Below are positions 8,672 to 17,495 of a DNA stretch of 37,819 nt, one piece after another. This DNA comes from Rhodopirellula bahusiensis. Its GTDB lineage: Bacteria > Planctomycetota > Planctomycetia > Pirellulales > Pirellulaceae. The DNA is taken from the NCBI RefSeq assembly GCF_002727185.1, contig NZ_NIZW01000044.1, positions 1-37,819 of the forward strand, in the 5' to 3' direction. The position numbers and the translations under genes are program-made. How positions within the stretch are numbered: position 1 is the stretch's first letter; each line of letters opens with the position of its first letter. The notes below the pieces were generated by a model, which was not told where the DNA came from, did not search any database, and saw nothing but the letters and a program-made list of their open reading frames with translations.

Positions 8672-9679
8672 ATGCTGGAATCTACATGGGATTGGTGGTT
8701 CGGTGATGGCCCCGTCCGTCGTCGGAACACGTCGAGAATGTTCGCAGAGTTCTCGGTCAATCGATTTTACGAAATGATGCGTTGGGTCCGGGGGATTCGG
8801 CCGAGTCGGCGTACGTTCGCATGGGCTTTGTCAGGATGTTTGGTTTCGACCGCATCCATTGGCGTCGCCGACGAACCAATGGCATTGACCACGCCGGATG
8901 CACACGTGGCGTCGCTCCCCAGTGGCTTCTTCGCCGCCGCAGGATTCGCGATGATCGACGATGACGATGTTGCCGATGCAGCGGTCGAGTCATCCAGCGA
9001 TGCTGAGCCCGCGAACGCCGATGAGGCTCGTCGTCAGCGTTTGCGAGATTTGCTTCGCAACGACACGGAAAGTGATCGAGCAGAAGCCAACAACGGAAAA
9101 GACCGAATGTCGTTGCGGGATGAAATCATCGCCGACGCGAAAGAAGAGGAAAAGGACGGGGACGGCATGTTCGCGCAACCGTTCATCAGTGAACGCTTGC
9201 CCGATGTGACCGATGGCCGGATCATCTTGCCATCGCTTCGTGCGGTGTCGCTGGACACTTCAACGATTGGCAATGGTCGCTTGCCCGATGACTTCGATTC
9301 ACAAGAGGACGCGGTTGCGATTCCGCTTCCCGAAGAGCCATTCGCTCGCGGAATGGTGGCGGCCGGAACGGTCCTGCCTTGGACGGCACCGAACACTTAT
9401 TCGCATCCGTTGTACTTCGAAGACCGAATGTTGGAACGACACGGTCACGAACGTTGGGGATGCATGCAACCGATCGCCGCCGGCGCACGGTTCTTCACAA
9501 CGATTCCGATGTTGCCGTACTTGGCAACCATCCAGGAACCATGTGACATCGTCTACAGCAAGGGCTACTTCCGAGCCGGCTCTTCAGCTCCTTGCGTGAT
9601 GCAGCGACCGCCGCTTGAACGGCGTGCTGTTGTCGTGGAAGCCGCCGCGATTGCGGGCGGAATCATTGCTCTGCCTTAG
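8672..9679 (+). CDS. Secreted protein of unknown function
   Basis: A protein of 335 residues without a domain I can name. The ATG at 8672 is chosen because AGGAAG lies 9 bases upstream; this leaves about 35 residues before an Arg-rich segment and a hydrophobic stretch (RRTFAWALSGCLVSTASIGVA) that looks like a signal peptide ending in GVA before DEP. Starts at 8774 or 8777 would give a more normal signal length. The middle (about 90-160) is highly charged. The C-terminal 120 residues are more ordered and aromatic (SHPLYFEDRMLERHGHERWG, ARFFTTIPMLPYL) and resemble secreted hypothetical proteins common in Rhodopirellula. The next gene downstream on the same strand is the TolC-like protein, 105 bases on, so joint expression is possible. 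Confidence 0.75.
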   Translation: MLESTWDWWFGDGPVRRRNTSRMFAEFSVNRFYEMMRWVRGIRPSRRTFAWALSGCLVSTASIGVADEPMALTTPDAHVASLPSGFFAAAGFAMIDDDDVADAAVESSSDAEPANADEARRQRLRDLLRNDTESDRAEANNGKDRMSLRDEIIADAKEEEKDGDGMFAQPFISERLPDVTDGRIILPSLRAVSLDTSTIGNGRLPDDFDSQEDAVAIPLPEEPFARGMVAAGTVLPWTAPNTYSHPLYFEDRMLERHGHERWGCMQPIAAGARFFTTIPMLPYLATIQEPCDIVYSKGYFRAGSSAPCVMQRPPLERRAVVVEAAAIAGGIIALP

Positions 9680-9784
9680 TGCGGAGTGATTTGGCGAACG
9701 AAACTATCCGCCTCTGCGACTGGACACCGACAAGGATGTTGGTGTGAGCAGAGGGAACCATCCTGATATGGAATCGAGATTGCC

Positions 9785-11860
9785 ATGGATCGGCAAACGT
9801 CTCTCAAGTCGCGCAAACTGGTTCGTCGTCGTCGCTTGGCCTCTTGGCTTGGCGTCGCGATGGCGGCATCCACTCTGACCAGCGGATGCCACTGGGCGCA
9901 GAAAATCCCGGACGGTCCGCACGACACCAAAACGTCGTACCACGACCACTCGGCGATGCGGATTGAGTATCCGGAGGTCACCGAATGTGCGAGTCCGGTC
10001 GTGTCGGCCGCCGTCTCCGCGGCTCAACCTAACACGCTGGAAGACCCGGCCAATCTGCCCAGCGTGGAGTTGACGCTCGAACAAGCGGTCCAGCAAGCGT
10101 TGCGATCCAGCCCCGTGCTGCGAACGATAGGTGGGGCCGTGGTGAGTGCTCCGACGTCCGCGACGACGGTCTTCACTCCGGGACTTGCTCACGCGGATCC
10201 GCTGGGCGGTGTCGAAGCGGCGTTGTCCGACTTTGACGCTCAGTACAGCCAATCGTTGTTCTGGAACAAAGTCGATCAACCTCAGAACGTCGCAGCCGTT
10301 GGTTTGGGGGCGCAGTTCACGCCAACGACAACGCAAGCAACCCAGGCGACGTTCACCAACGAATTGTCGAAACGCACCGCAACCGGTGCCCAATTCGCGT
10401 TGCGCAGCAATGTCGGATACGACCGCAACAACCGTCCGTTCCGCCAATTCCAAAGCGATTTTATCGGGTTTCTCGAAGCCGAGTATCGTCAGCCTTTGAT
10501 GCGTGGTGCCGGAACGACTTACAACCGGATCGCCGGATCGGCTGGGGCCAGCGGAGCCGTTGGCCAATACAACGGCGTTCTGATCGCTCGAGTCAACGAA
10601 GACGTTGCCTTGGCTGATTTTGAAGCCGCCGTGATCCAGTTGGTCTCCGATGTTGAGCAAGCCTATTGGGACCTGACAACCTCGTATCGTTTGTTGGAAG
10701 CGACCGCGAAGGGCCGAGAGTCGGCGTTGCAGACTTTCCAGTATCAACAGGTGCGATTGGAAGTCGGCACGGGTCGGCGTGACGAAGAAGCCCAAGCTCG
10801 TTCGCAGTACTACCAATTCGAAGCTCAAGTCAAATCCGCATTGGCCGGTGAAACCGGTTTGTACGCTCGCGAACAAGCCTTGCGTTACTTGATCGGTTTG
10901 CCGGCGACCGACGGAGCCTTGCTGCGTCCGACCACGGATCCGCTCAACGCGAAAGTTGTGTTCGATTGGCAAAGTGCGTTGGGACAGGCTCTCGACCGCC
11001 GCGTCGAAGTGCGTCGTCAAAAATTCACGGTCAAACGTCGTGAAATGGAACTGTTGGCTTCGCGTCTGAACCGTCGTCCACAAATGGACTTTGTCGGCCA
11101 ATACCGCTGGCGAGGTTTGGGTGACAACTTGATCGGACCTGGGGATCAAGGTCTCAACGACAACTTGGTCGATTCGATCACGGGCGGAAACTATCAAGAA
11201 TGGACCGCCGGCATCGAATTCTTGGCACCGATTGGATTGCGTGCGGCGAGTTCCGCTGTGGCCCACGCCAAGCTGAATCTGCAACGTGAACGTGCGGTCC
11301 TGGCGGAAACCGAACTGCGAATCAGTCATGACCTGTCCGATTCCGCTCGAGCCATCGACCTGACGTTCGAATTGGTCGAAACCAACTACAACCGTTACCT
11401 CGCTGATTTGCGTCAAGTTGAAGTGTTGCGTCGACGTTATCGCGATGGGACCGACAACATCAACTTCCTGTTGCAAGCTCAACGGCAAGTGGTCACCAGC
11501 GAATCGGAGTTCTATCAGTCGATCAGCAACTACAACCTCGCGATTCGTGACTTCCATCGTGAGAAGGGTTCGTTGTTGGCGTACAACCAAGTCAACTTGA
11601 CCGAGGGAGCCTGGTGCCCAGGAGCCGAACGCGACGCGTATGAACTGGGGCGGTTCCTCGAACCTCGCCGTCATCCTGAGAAGGTCTCCGCACCGCGTCC
11701 CGTGACGTCGGGACGGTTTGATCCAACGGCGGTTCAGTCGACAATGGGGGCCACGACTTACAACGTAGTGCAACCCGCGCCGGCTACATCGGAAATCGCT
11801 GAGCCGGTGCCGATGTCGCAAGACGGCATGATTGAAGTCGAAGTCACGCCGGGCAACTGA
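9785..11860 (+). CDS. TolC-family outer-membrane efflux lipoprotein
   Basis: A protein of 691 residues belonging to the outer-membrane efflux/TolC family, the exit duct of tripartite pumps and type I secretion. An Arg-rich N-terminus leads to the lipobox TLTSGC (cysteine near residue 35), so it is probably lipidated. SVELTLEQAVQQALRSSPVL starts the first helical repeat, and the long heptad-like region (about 280-350 and 500-600) contains FEAAVIQLVSDVEQAYWDL and LAETELRISHDLSDSARAI, the paired alpha-barrel hairpins. It is longer than typical TolC (about 450-500) because of an N-terminal leader, an insert near 130-200 and a Pro/Thr-rich C-terminal tail. No periplasmic adaptor or inner-membrane pump gene is adjacent, so its partners must be elsewhere. 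Confidence 0.93.
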   Translation: MDRQTSLKSRKLVRRRRLASWLGVAMAASTLTSGCHWAQKIPDGPHDTKTSYHDHSAMRIEYPEVTECASPVVSAAVSAAQPNTLEDPANLPSVELTLEQAVQQALRSSPVLRTIGGAVVSAPTSATTVFTPGLAHADPLGGVEAALSDFDAQYSQSLFWNKVDQPQNVAAVGLGAQFTPTTTQATQATFTNELSKRTATGAQFALRSNVGYDRNNRPFRQFQSDFIGFLEAEYRQPLMRGAGTTYNRIAGSAGASGAVGQYNGVLIARVNEDVALADFEAAVIQLVSDVEQAYWDLTTSYRLLEATAKGRESALQTFQYQQVRLEVGTGRRDEEAQARSQYYQFEAQVKSALAGETGLYAREQALRYLIGLPATDGALLRPTTDPLNAKVVFDWQSALGQALDRRVEVRRQKFTVKRREMELLASRLNRRPQMDFVGQYRWRGLGDNLIGPGDQGLNDNLVDSITGGNYQEWTAGIEFLAPIGLRAASSAVAHAKLNLQRERAVLAETELRISHDLSDSARAIDLTFELVETNYNRYLADLRQVEVLRRRYRDGTDNINFLLQAQRQVVTSESEFYQSISNYNLAIRDFHREKGSLLAYNQVNLTEGAWCPGAERDAYELGRFLEPRRHPEKVSAPRPVTSGRFDPTAVQSTMGATTYNVVQPAPATSEIAEPVPMSQDGMIEVEVTPGN

Positions 11861-11879
11861 GTTTGCTTGATTCTGGAAA

Positions 11880-13481
11880 TCAGGCCGCGCGTCGCTGAGG
11901 CGATTGCGTTGGCTGGTTGGTTGGCGGAAGGTTGGAATCAATCTCACGGTGCGAACCAGGAATATCCGATTCGTCGCGGTGCATCGCGTTGTCGCGTTTG
12001 AGTTTGATCATCGCGTGAGCCGCGTCGCCAATGATGATCTCCAGCCGGTCCATGGTCGGAGGCGTCGCACCACGCAGGTAGCGGCGGCCGGAATAGGTTG
12101 CAGCGTAGGTCTCAACTGCCGCCTGCAATGTTGCCACGTCCGTTTTCCCGAGAGCATCGGTGGTCGTGTAGCCCGCTCCAACCAACAGTTGGACTTCGCG
12201 GGCCAGCATCGACGGCAATTGGCACATCAGCATCGTTTGACAACGCCATGCGTGAATGGTGTCGGCCGTGATCCAGCGTGTGTCCAAACGACGAGTCATC
12301 GTTTGCTCATCCGCTTTCAGGAAATCACCCACCGTGTGGATGCCGATGCCGGCGAACCGGGCGGCGGTCTTTTTGCCGATCGAAGGTGCATCGACCAGCG
12401 GGTCGGCCACGTGCAAGCGGGCATTGTCTTCGGTGCTGACGAACGGAAGCACGTTCGCTTCGTCGGAATGAGATTCGCGATCGGCTTTTTCGGCGACCAA
12501 CAGAGCTTCGCGTGCGGCGGCCAATTTGGCTTTGGCTTGCCGGTACTCTTTTTCGCGGTGGTAGATCACTCGAACCCGTTGCAGAACGCGAACTTCGCTG
12601 GGCAAGTTCTGCTCCACATCGCCGGTTCGTCGGAACTCATCCACCAGCAGGTGCACTTTGGCACGTTCGGTTTGGTGAGTGATTCGCTTGAGCCACAAAC
12701 GATCGGGGACTCGGATCGTCGAGAGCACCATCGGCAGAGTCAGGCCGGCGGTCGGAATGGGGTGGCCGTTTCGTTGTTCAGCGTCCGCGGCGGCACGTTC
12801 GATGATTCTCGCCAATCCGGTCACCGAAAGGCCGATCAATTGCGAAACGATGCGGCGAGAGACTTCGTTGAGGCCGCGTTTGGAATCAACTTCCGATGCC
12901 ACCAAGTCGAAGTTGTCCAGCAGCGTCTGGTAGTGATGGTGGGCCAAGCGAGCGGATTGCAGGATCGCTTCGCCGAGCCAACCGGGTTGGTCAGACAACT
13001 GAAAGACGATTCGAGTTGGATCTTGCTTCCATTCAGAGAGCAGGTCCATGTAATTCTGCGTGATGCACCATTCGATCGGCCGATGCAGGACCTTTTCCAT
13101 CGGCGTTTGAGCCGTGTGGAGTGGCTGAATCGGATCGGTCACGTAGTGGCTGAGCACACCGGCCGCGTGGGCCGCGTCGCCGAAACGCGATTGATGCAGG
13201 TATCGCTGCAGTCGGTCGTACCACTGGTGTGCAACGCGTGGGGCGCCGCCCCAATAGCCATCGTCGACGTGAACGACGTGATTCTGAAAATCGCGAAAGC
13301 GCACGTCGGGATCTTTGGCACCCGTGAGATAGCGGGTGTGATGCCGTAACAATTGCGAAGCCAAACGCTTTCCGGATTCGGTTTGCACCAATTCCGTCGC
13401 GTCCAAAGCGAAGTGATGATGCGTGCTGCGACAGTGGGCAGCACGCAGGATTTGTCGCAGCGTTTGGCCTTGGTCGCTCAT
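11880..13481 (-). CDS. Zinc-dependent phospholipase C/S1-P1-like domain fused to helix-hairpin-helix (DUF4332-like) region
   Basis: A 533-residue protein with two unlike parts. The first 200 residues have the histidine/aspartate pattern of zinc-dependent phospholipase C and S1/P1 nucleases: HCRSTHHHFALDATELV, RHHTRYLTGAKDPDVRF, FQNHVVHVDDGYWGG, and HAAGVLSHYVTDPIQPLHTA. The C-terminal part (about 360-480) contains paired helix-hairpin-helix units (DAPSIGKKTAARFAGIGIHT, then VGDFLKADEQTMTRRLDTRW, and VQLLVGAGYTTTDALGKTDV), as in DUF4332 proteins. There is no signal peptide, unlike secreted phospholipases C. A nucleic-acid substrate fits the HhH region but is inference. The TGA of the upstream small gene overlaps this ATG (ATGA), indicating translational coupling. 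It converges with the TolC-like gene, with 19 bases between the stops. Confidence 0.75.
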   Translation of the reverse strand: MSDQGQTLRQILRAAHCRSTHHHFALDATELVQTESGKRLASQLLRHHTRYLTGAKDPDVRFRDFQNHVVHVDDGYWGGAPRVAHQWYDRLQRYLHQSRFGDAAHAAGVLSHYVTDPIQPLHTAQTPMEKVLHRPIEWCITQNYMDLLSEWKQDPTRIVFQLSDQPGWLGEAILQSARLAHHHYQTLLDNFDLVASEVDSKRGLNEVSRRIVSQLIGLSVTGLARIIERAAADAEQRNGHPIPTAGLTLPMVLSTIRVPDRLWLKRITHQTERAKVHLLVDEFRRTGDVEQNLPSEVRVLQRVRVIYHREKEYRQAKAKLAAAREALLVAEKADRESHSDEANVLPFVSTEDNARLHVADPLVDAPSIGKKTAARFAGIGIHTVGDFLKADEQTMTRRLDTRWITADTIHAWRCQTMLMCQLPSMLAREVQLLVGAGYTTTDALGKTDVATLQAAVETYAATYSGRRYLRGATPPTMDRLEIIIGDAAHAMIKLKRDNAMHRDESDIPGSHREIDSNLPPTNQPTQSPQRRAA

Positions 13482-13786
13482 CAGGCAGCGTGAACCTTGT
13501 TGAGAGACTTGCTCAATGGATCCACGCCGTAGGCTTCCGCTTGGCGAGCCAACCGGGCGCGGAAGGCGACGCCGATTTTCGAGGGAAGCGAGTCGTAGTG
13601 CAGCACGCGTTGCACAAACGTCTGGCGTCCCAGCGGACGAAATTCGCAGTGCCCTTTGGGAGGTGGCGTGCTGCCGTATTGAGATTGCAGACGAAACGCG
13701 TGGTCTCGTTCAGCAATGGCGTGGTAGAGGTCGTACAGGCGATCGATCGACAACGTGGATGTGTCGGTCAGGGGGCCGATTGCCAT
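13481..13786 (-). CDS. Small conserved protein of unknown function
   Basis: A protein of 101 residues (MAIGPLTDTSTLSIDRLYDL...) with no domain I recognise. It is mostly polar, includes HCEFRPLGRQTFVQRVLHYD, and has no signal peptide or membrane segment. The ATG at 13786 is preferred; the open frame runs on to 13990, but that upstream part lacks a good start. Its stop codon overlaps the start of the phospholipase-HhH gene (ATGA), so the two proteins are probably made together and may interact; this is inference from gene arrangement. Confidence 0.65.
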   Translation of the reverse strand: MAIGPLTDTSTLSIDRLYDLYHAIAERDHAFRLQSQYGSTPPPKGHCEFRPLGRQTFVQRVLHYDSLPSKIGVAFRARLARQAEAYGVDPLSKSLNKVHAA

Positions 13787-14352
13787 CGGAGCATCCTTGC
13801 AGCGGCGGAAGCGATTGGTCGGGAATATTCGAACGTGAAAGGTTCGAATCAGGCTCAAGTTTCTCAAAGCCGCCGGATCGGTCACAAGATCGAAAGTGGA
13901 TAAATCTGGATTGTGGCGACCCGAATTGCCATAACCGGCAAGGTCAACCAAGACCGATCGATGAAGTCGACTTTCTAGCGGAATTCGCATTCGCCAGAGG
14001 CTCGGTTTTGCCGAACATTACGACTAGCCGGCGTGGTCAACCAAGTGGAGGACCCGACGCTATGGCCGAAACGGACAGACGGGAGCACGTGTCGTGGTGT
14101 GGGATTGCGGCACCGAGACCCGGCTGATTGTTTCTTGCGATTGAAAATGAGAACGGCGGGGCAGCGTTTGGGCACGTTGCACCGCCGTTTTCTTTTGATT
14201 GCCGTCATTTTGCCTCATGCGTGGGCTGGACCCATTTCGGCGGCCAAATCGGCCCGCATGACCGGAATCTCCCATCCGGGCCAAAGACTTCATCGCGGAT
14301 TCTCGATGACCCCCGTGTTCAATGGTTGTGGGCTCTGATTACCATCCCCCAC
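13787..14352. other. Intergenic region between divergent genes, upstream of hom
   Basis: The 566 bases between the small leftward gene and homoserine dehydrogenase contain no recognised protein gene. They hold a strong terminator-like hairpin at 14152-14196, preceded on the + strand by a 21-codon ORF (14061-14126, starting MAETDRREHVSWCG) with no run of regulatory amino-acid codons. Another imperfect hairpin (CATGCG at about 14217 pairing with CGCATG at about 14256) follows. The layout would suit a small RNA or a leader, but no known RNA family was recognised. Confidence 0.4.
14152..14196 (+). terminator. Intrinsic terminator-like hairpin upstream of hom
   Basis: AACGGCGG at 14152-14159 pairs perfectly with CCGCCGTT at 14182-14189 across a 22-base loop and is followed by TTCTTTT. 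On the + strand this is a typical Rho-independent terminator. No + strand gene ends nearby, so it would terminate either a short untranslated RNA or a leader transcript reading into hom. Confidence 0.65.
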
Positions 14353-15699
14353 ATGAACGCAACACCCAACCAGCAAAAATCATCGGATCGGACCAACGTC
14401 GCCATCATCGGAATGGGAACCGTCGGGGCCGGCGTGGCTCGTCTGTTAATCGATCACGGCGATCGAACCGCTCGCCACGCGGGCAAAACCATTTGGTTGT
14501 CCAAAGCCGTCGTCCGTGATCTCAGCAAACCTCGTGGGATCGATTTGCCCGAAGGCGTGCTGACCGATTCGATCGATGATGTCCTGAATGACCCTGAGAT
14601 CGACGTCGTCATCCAATTGATGGGCGGATTGTCACCGGCTCGCGAAGTCATGCTGCGGGCCATGGAAGCCGGCAAAGACATCGTCACCGCCAACAAAGCG
14701 TTGTTGGCCGAACACGGCGCCGAATTGTTCACCCGAGCCCGCGAACTCGGACGCAGCATCGCGTTTGAAGCCGCCGTGGCGGGTGGCATCCCAATCATCG
14801 CGAATATCAGCCAGTGTTTGTCGGCCAACCAAATTGAATCGCTGGAAGGAATTCTCAACGGAACCAGCAACTTCATCGTTTCGCAAATGGACGAAAAGGG
14901 AGCCGGCTACGACGAGACCGTCAAACGGGCTCAAGAGTTGGGCTACGCCGAAGCCGATCCCGCGATGGATGTCGATGGAACCGACGCGGCTCAGAAATTG
15001 GCGATCCTGTCGCACTTGGCCTTCGGAGCCACCGTGGACTGGCGGGATATCCCTCGCAGCGGAATCGATGGGCTGGACCCAGCTGATCTGATTTACGCTC
15101 GCGAGTTGGGCTACCGAATCAAGTTGTTGGCGACGGCTCAATTGGTTGATGGCGAACTGGAATTGTCCGTCGCCCCGACGTTAGTCGCGATCGGCACTCC
15201 GATGGCCGAAGTCCGCGACGCGTTCAATGCGATTCGTGTGGTTGGCGATGCGGTTGGGCCGGTTTTCTATCACGGGTTGGGTGCCGGGCAGATGCCGACC
15301 GCCTCCGCCGTGGTCGCCGATGTCATCGACACCGCTGTCGGACGCACACCCATCACGTTCGAAACGCTCGAGTACTTTTCCGCCGAGCGGCCACCTCGCA
15401 CGGCCCAGCGTGATGCCGATCGGCTGCGAGGTCGTTACTACTTGCGATTGCGAGTCGCAAACGATCCGGGGACGTTGGCTGCGATCGCTGGCGTGTTGTC
15501 CAACCAATCGATTTCCATCGCTTCGGTCATCCAACACGAACCCAAGTCGAAGGATGAAGCCAATGCATCGGACAACACCGTGCCGTTGGTGATCATGACT
15601 CACGAAGCCAGCGAAGGCGCCGCCTCGCGAGCCACCACCGACATCGAGGCCCTGCCCGCCATCAGCGGCAAAGTGGTCCGAATGCCCGTCCGCGACTGA
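14353..15699 (+). CDS. hom: Homoserine dehydrogenase
   Basis: NAD(P)-dependent reduction of aspartate semialdehyde to homoserine, the branch point to threonine, methionine and isoleucine. The 448-residue product has the Rossmann motif NVAIIGMGTVGAGVARLL, GKDIVTANKALLAEHG, the substrate region EGILNGTSNFIVSQM, and GTDAAQKLAILSHLAFG with the conserved catalytic-region lysine. A C-terminal ACT domain (RGRYYLRLRVANDPGTLAAIA) is the usual site of feedback control by threonine. The ATG at 14353 is chosen because homology begins about 14 residues later; the frame is open to 14128, but that extension crosses the terminator hairpin and looks non-coding. It is a stand-alone enzyme without an aspartokinase fusion, and no other threonine-pathway gene is adjacent. 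Confidence 0.95.
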   Translation: MNATPNQQKSSDRTNVAIIGMGTVGAGVARLLIDHGDRTARHAGKTIWLSKAVVRDLSKPRGIDLPEGVLTDSIDDVLNDPEIDVVIQLMGGLSPAREVMLRAMEAGKDIVTANKALLAEHGAELFTRARELGRSIAFEAAVAGGIPIIANISQCLSANQIESLEGILNGTSNFIVSQMDEKGAGYDETVKRAQELGYAEADPAMDVDGTDAAQKLAILSHLAFGATVDWRDIPRSGIDGLDPADLIYARELGYRIKLLATAQLVDGELELSVAPTLVAIGTPMAEVRDAFNAIRVVGDAVGPVFYHGLGAGQMPTASAVVADVIDTAVGRTPITFETLEYFSAERPPRTAQRDADRLRGRYYLRLRVANDPGTLAAIAGVLSNQSISIASVIQHEPKSKDEANASDNTVPLVIMTHEASEGAASRATTDIEALPAISGKVVRMPVRD

Positions 15700-15780
15700 T
15701 TCGGTTGGCATTGACCGGGAGCCTGTCGAGAGCATTCGTCACGACCGATTTGAAAGGTCGTCGATGGTGCGCCTTCGAGA

Positions 15781-16992
15781 TCACTCTTGATTCGCCGCCG
15801 GACGCAGCGTGGGAATCTTGACGACGTACTGGGTGACGACTGAGTTGTCTTGCACGTACGTGGCATGCGTGTAGGACGGGATCTGCCTGAGCAAGTCGAT
15901 TGCGATGGCGACCAATTCGGCCGTTTCTTCCATGTCCGGCGCGTTGCTTGGCTCTGCATCCAAGTCGGGTGGCTCTTGGTTGCGATTGATTTGTCGCACC
16001 ATCGGCATGGCGTACTCCAGCCAAGTTTGCGCCGCGTCGGCGCATTGCAGGAAATCAATGTGCCCGGCGGCGATCAATGGTCGGCTGAGGTCGTTCAGAG
16101 GCGGTGGAAACGAAGGCGAGTTCGCTTGGGCACAGTCGACGGCTTGTTCTCGGAAGAGCGAATAGACCGCCCAGTCTGATGTGAGTGCCAGCCCAGGCGA
16201 GAACTTTGGGTCGGCACCGAGCAGTTCAACACCAGGCACCTGCAGGTAGACGCCATCGGGAATTGCTGATTCCATCGCGGGGGGCAATCCTTGTCCGGGC
16301 GGCAGGCCCATCAACGGACCAAACGCCGCAAACAGAGGATTGATTGTGTCGAAATAGCGACGCCACGCGCGGCGATGTCGTTCGGCGTCAGTGAGCTCAT
16401 AAACAAGTGCAGGGGCGGGATCGGCAAAGCATCCGCGGACGGCGGTGCCATGGGATGCCATTGTCGGCTTCGCTGATCGAAGTCGAGCAGAAAGGCTGTT
16501 TCCTTGCCCACCGATGGCAGCAGGTCATCCTTTGTTGCCAAGAACAATTCCGTGAGTCCCGCGGCCATCGCTGGGTCCATTTGGCCGGACGGCGATGCGT
16601 CTGGGGATTCGGCAGTGAGAGCCATGGCCTGCTTGGTTCGTTCTTGGATCCGGTTCAACCATTTGTCCAGTGTCCCATCGTTATCCCAGTCCGCTGATGC
16701 ACTGAATAACGCCGGGTTTTCTCCGATGTGCTGCAAGGATTTCAGAGGCTGAGCTTGGACGCGGATTGGATCGGCGTGGTGATGGTATTGATAGCCAGCA
16801 ATCCCACTTCAGGCGGTTGTTCGTCAACGCGTAGTAAAACGACGCGTCCTCTGAAGCGAACTGCAGGGATGGAGGCAATCCCGTTTGGACGGACGAAGCA
16901 GGAGATTGCGCGTGCGCAGCAGTGTCAGCGACGCCTATGAACAATGCGGCGACGGCGAGCAAGACGATGCGATCGTACTTCAGGTGAAGCAT
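15781..16992 (-). pseudogene. Secreted protein of unknown function, interrupted by two frameshifts
   Basis: Three consecutive leftward frames together encode one protein of about 400 residues. The first (from 16992) has a signal peptide, MLHLKYDRIVLLAVAALFIGVADTAAHAQ, and reads to TNNRLKW. Removing one G from the GGG near 16804 continues it as IAGYQYHHHADPIRVQ into the second frame (SLQHIGENPALFSASADWDN). Adding one C to the CCCC run near 16408 continues that frame as PPPALVYELTDAERHRRAWR in the third, ending at TGA 15781-15783. Both lesions lie in short homopolymers and compensate, so they are either recent inactivating mutations or base-calling errors. No domain is recognised; ASADWDNDGTLDKW resembles planctomycete secreted proteins. 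If intact, the product would be periplasmic or exported. Confidence 0.75.
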
Positions 16993-17099
16993 GTCGAATT
17001 ACCTGGGAGGGGCATGGAGTACTTCGGCGGAAGAGCAGGATAGTAACTCAAAACCTTTGTCGCTGCAGATCACGACAGCGAAACATCGCGAGCGACCAA

Positions 17100-17244
17100 G
17101 TAGCCGACGGAGGCCCTCCGTCGGCAAGCAATCCCTCCGAAACGCCACAGACATCTGCTCGCTCATTGCACATGCTCGCTGGGGGAACCAATCGCTTGCT
17201 GCGATTGGTTGTGTTCATGCCGACTGAGAGCCTCAGTCGGCTAC
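17100..17244 (+). repeat. Structured palindromic repeat, copy A
   Basis: This 145 bp element has terminal inverted repeats (GTAGCCGACGGAGGC at the left; a CAGTCGGCTAC end at the right). It folds into three hairpins: left arm 17103-17112/17116-17125, central AACCAATCGC/GCGATTGGTT at 17186-17195/17201-17210 with loop TTGCT, and right arm GCCGACTGAG/CTCAGTCGGC at 17219-17228/17232-17241, all perfectly paired. It does not encode a recognisable protein. Copies B and C have the same orientation. Confidence 0.85.
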
Positions 17245-17342
17245 GGGGTTGCTGGGAGGATGAGCTCAATGATCGGTCTGGAATCTGCCTCGAATCCTCG
17301 GTAGTTAAACGCCACGAATGGTGGGCGGTACCGAGCGGACAA

Positions 17343-17487
17343 GTAGCCGACGGAGGCTCTCCGTCGGCAAGCAACCCCTCAGAAACGCCACAGACATCTA
17401 TTCGCCCATTGCCACGTGCTTGCTGGGAGACCAACCGCTTGCTGTGATTGGTTGTGTTCATGCCGACTGAGGGCCTCCGTCGGCTAC
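17343..17487 (+). repeat. Structured palindromic repeat, copy B
   Basis: A second 145 bp copy, about 80% or more alike by eye to copy A and in the same orientation 243 bases away. It starts GTAGCCGACGGAGGC and ends GCCTCCGTCGGCTAC. The left arm hairpin is perfect apart from a loop change; the central hairpin (ACCAACCGC/GTGATTGGT around loop TTGCT) and the right arm each carry one mismatch. Its right end lies 8 bases from the stop codon of the sialidase-like gene, so it may also act as that gene's terminator. Confidence 0.85.
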
Positions 17488-17495
17488 GGTGGTGC

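Noticed and set aside
9704..11947. A 747-codon open frame antisense to the TolC-like gene
   Set aside because: It mirrors the codon structure of the well-supported TolC-like gene, has no recognisable domain and is rich in Arg/Gln/Val as expected of an antisense shadow in high-GC DNA.
11904..13349. A 481-codon open frame antisense to the phospholipase-HhH gene
   Set aside because: No family resemblance; the opposite strand carries clear metal-binding and HhH motifs and a coupled start.
13844..13853. GGTTCGAATC, resembling a tRNA T-loop
   Set aside because: No acceptor, D-arm or anticodon stems can be formed around it.
14128..14352. N-terminal extension of homoserine dehydrogenase
   Set aside because: It passes through the terminator hairpin, has no similarity to the family, and a good start (14353) lies just before the conserved nucleotide-binding motif.
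17100..17487. Repeat copies A and B considered as a CRISPR array
   Set aside because: The units are 145 bp, only two are adjacent, and the interval between them is not spacer-sized; they are structured dispersed repeats.
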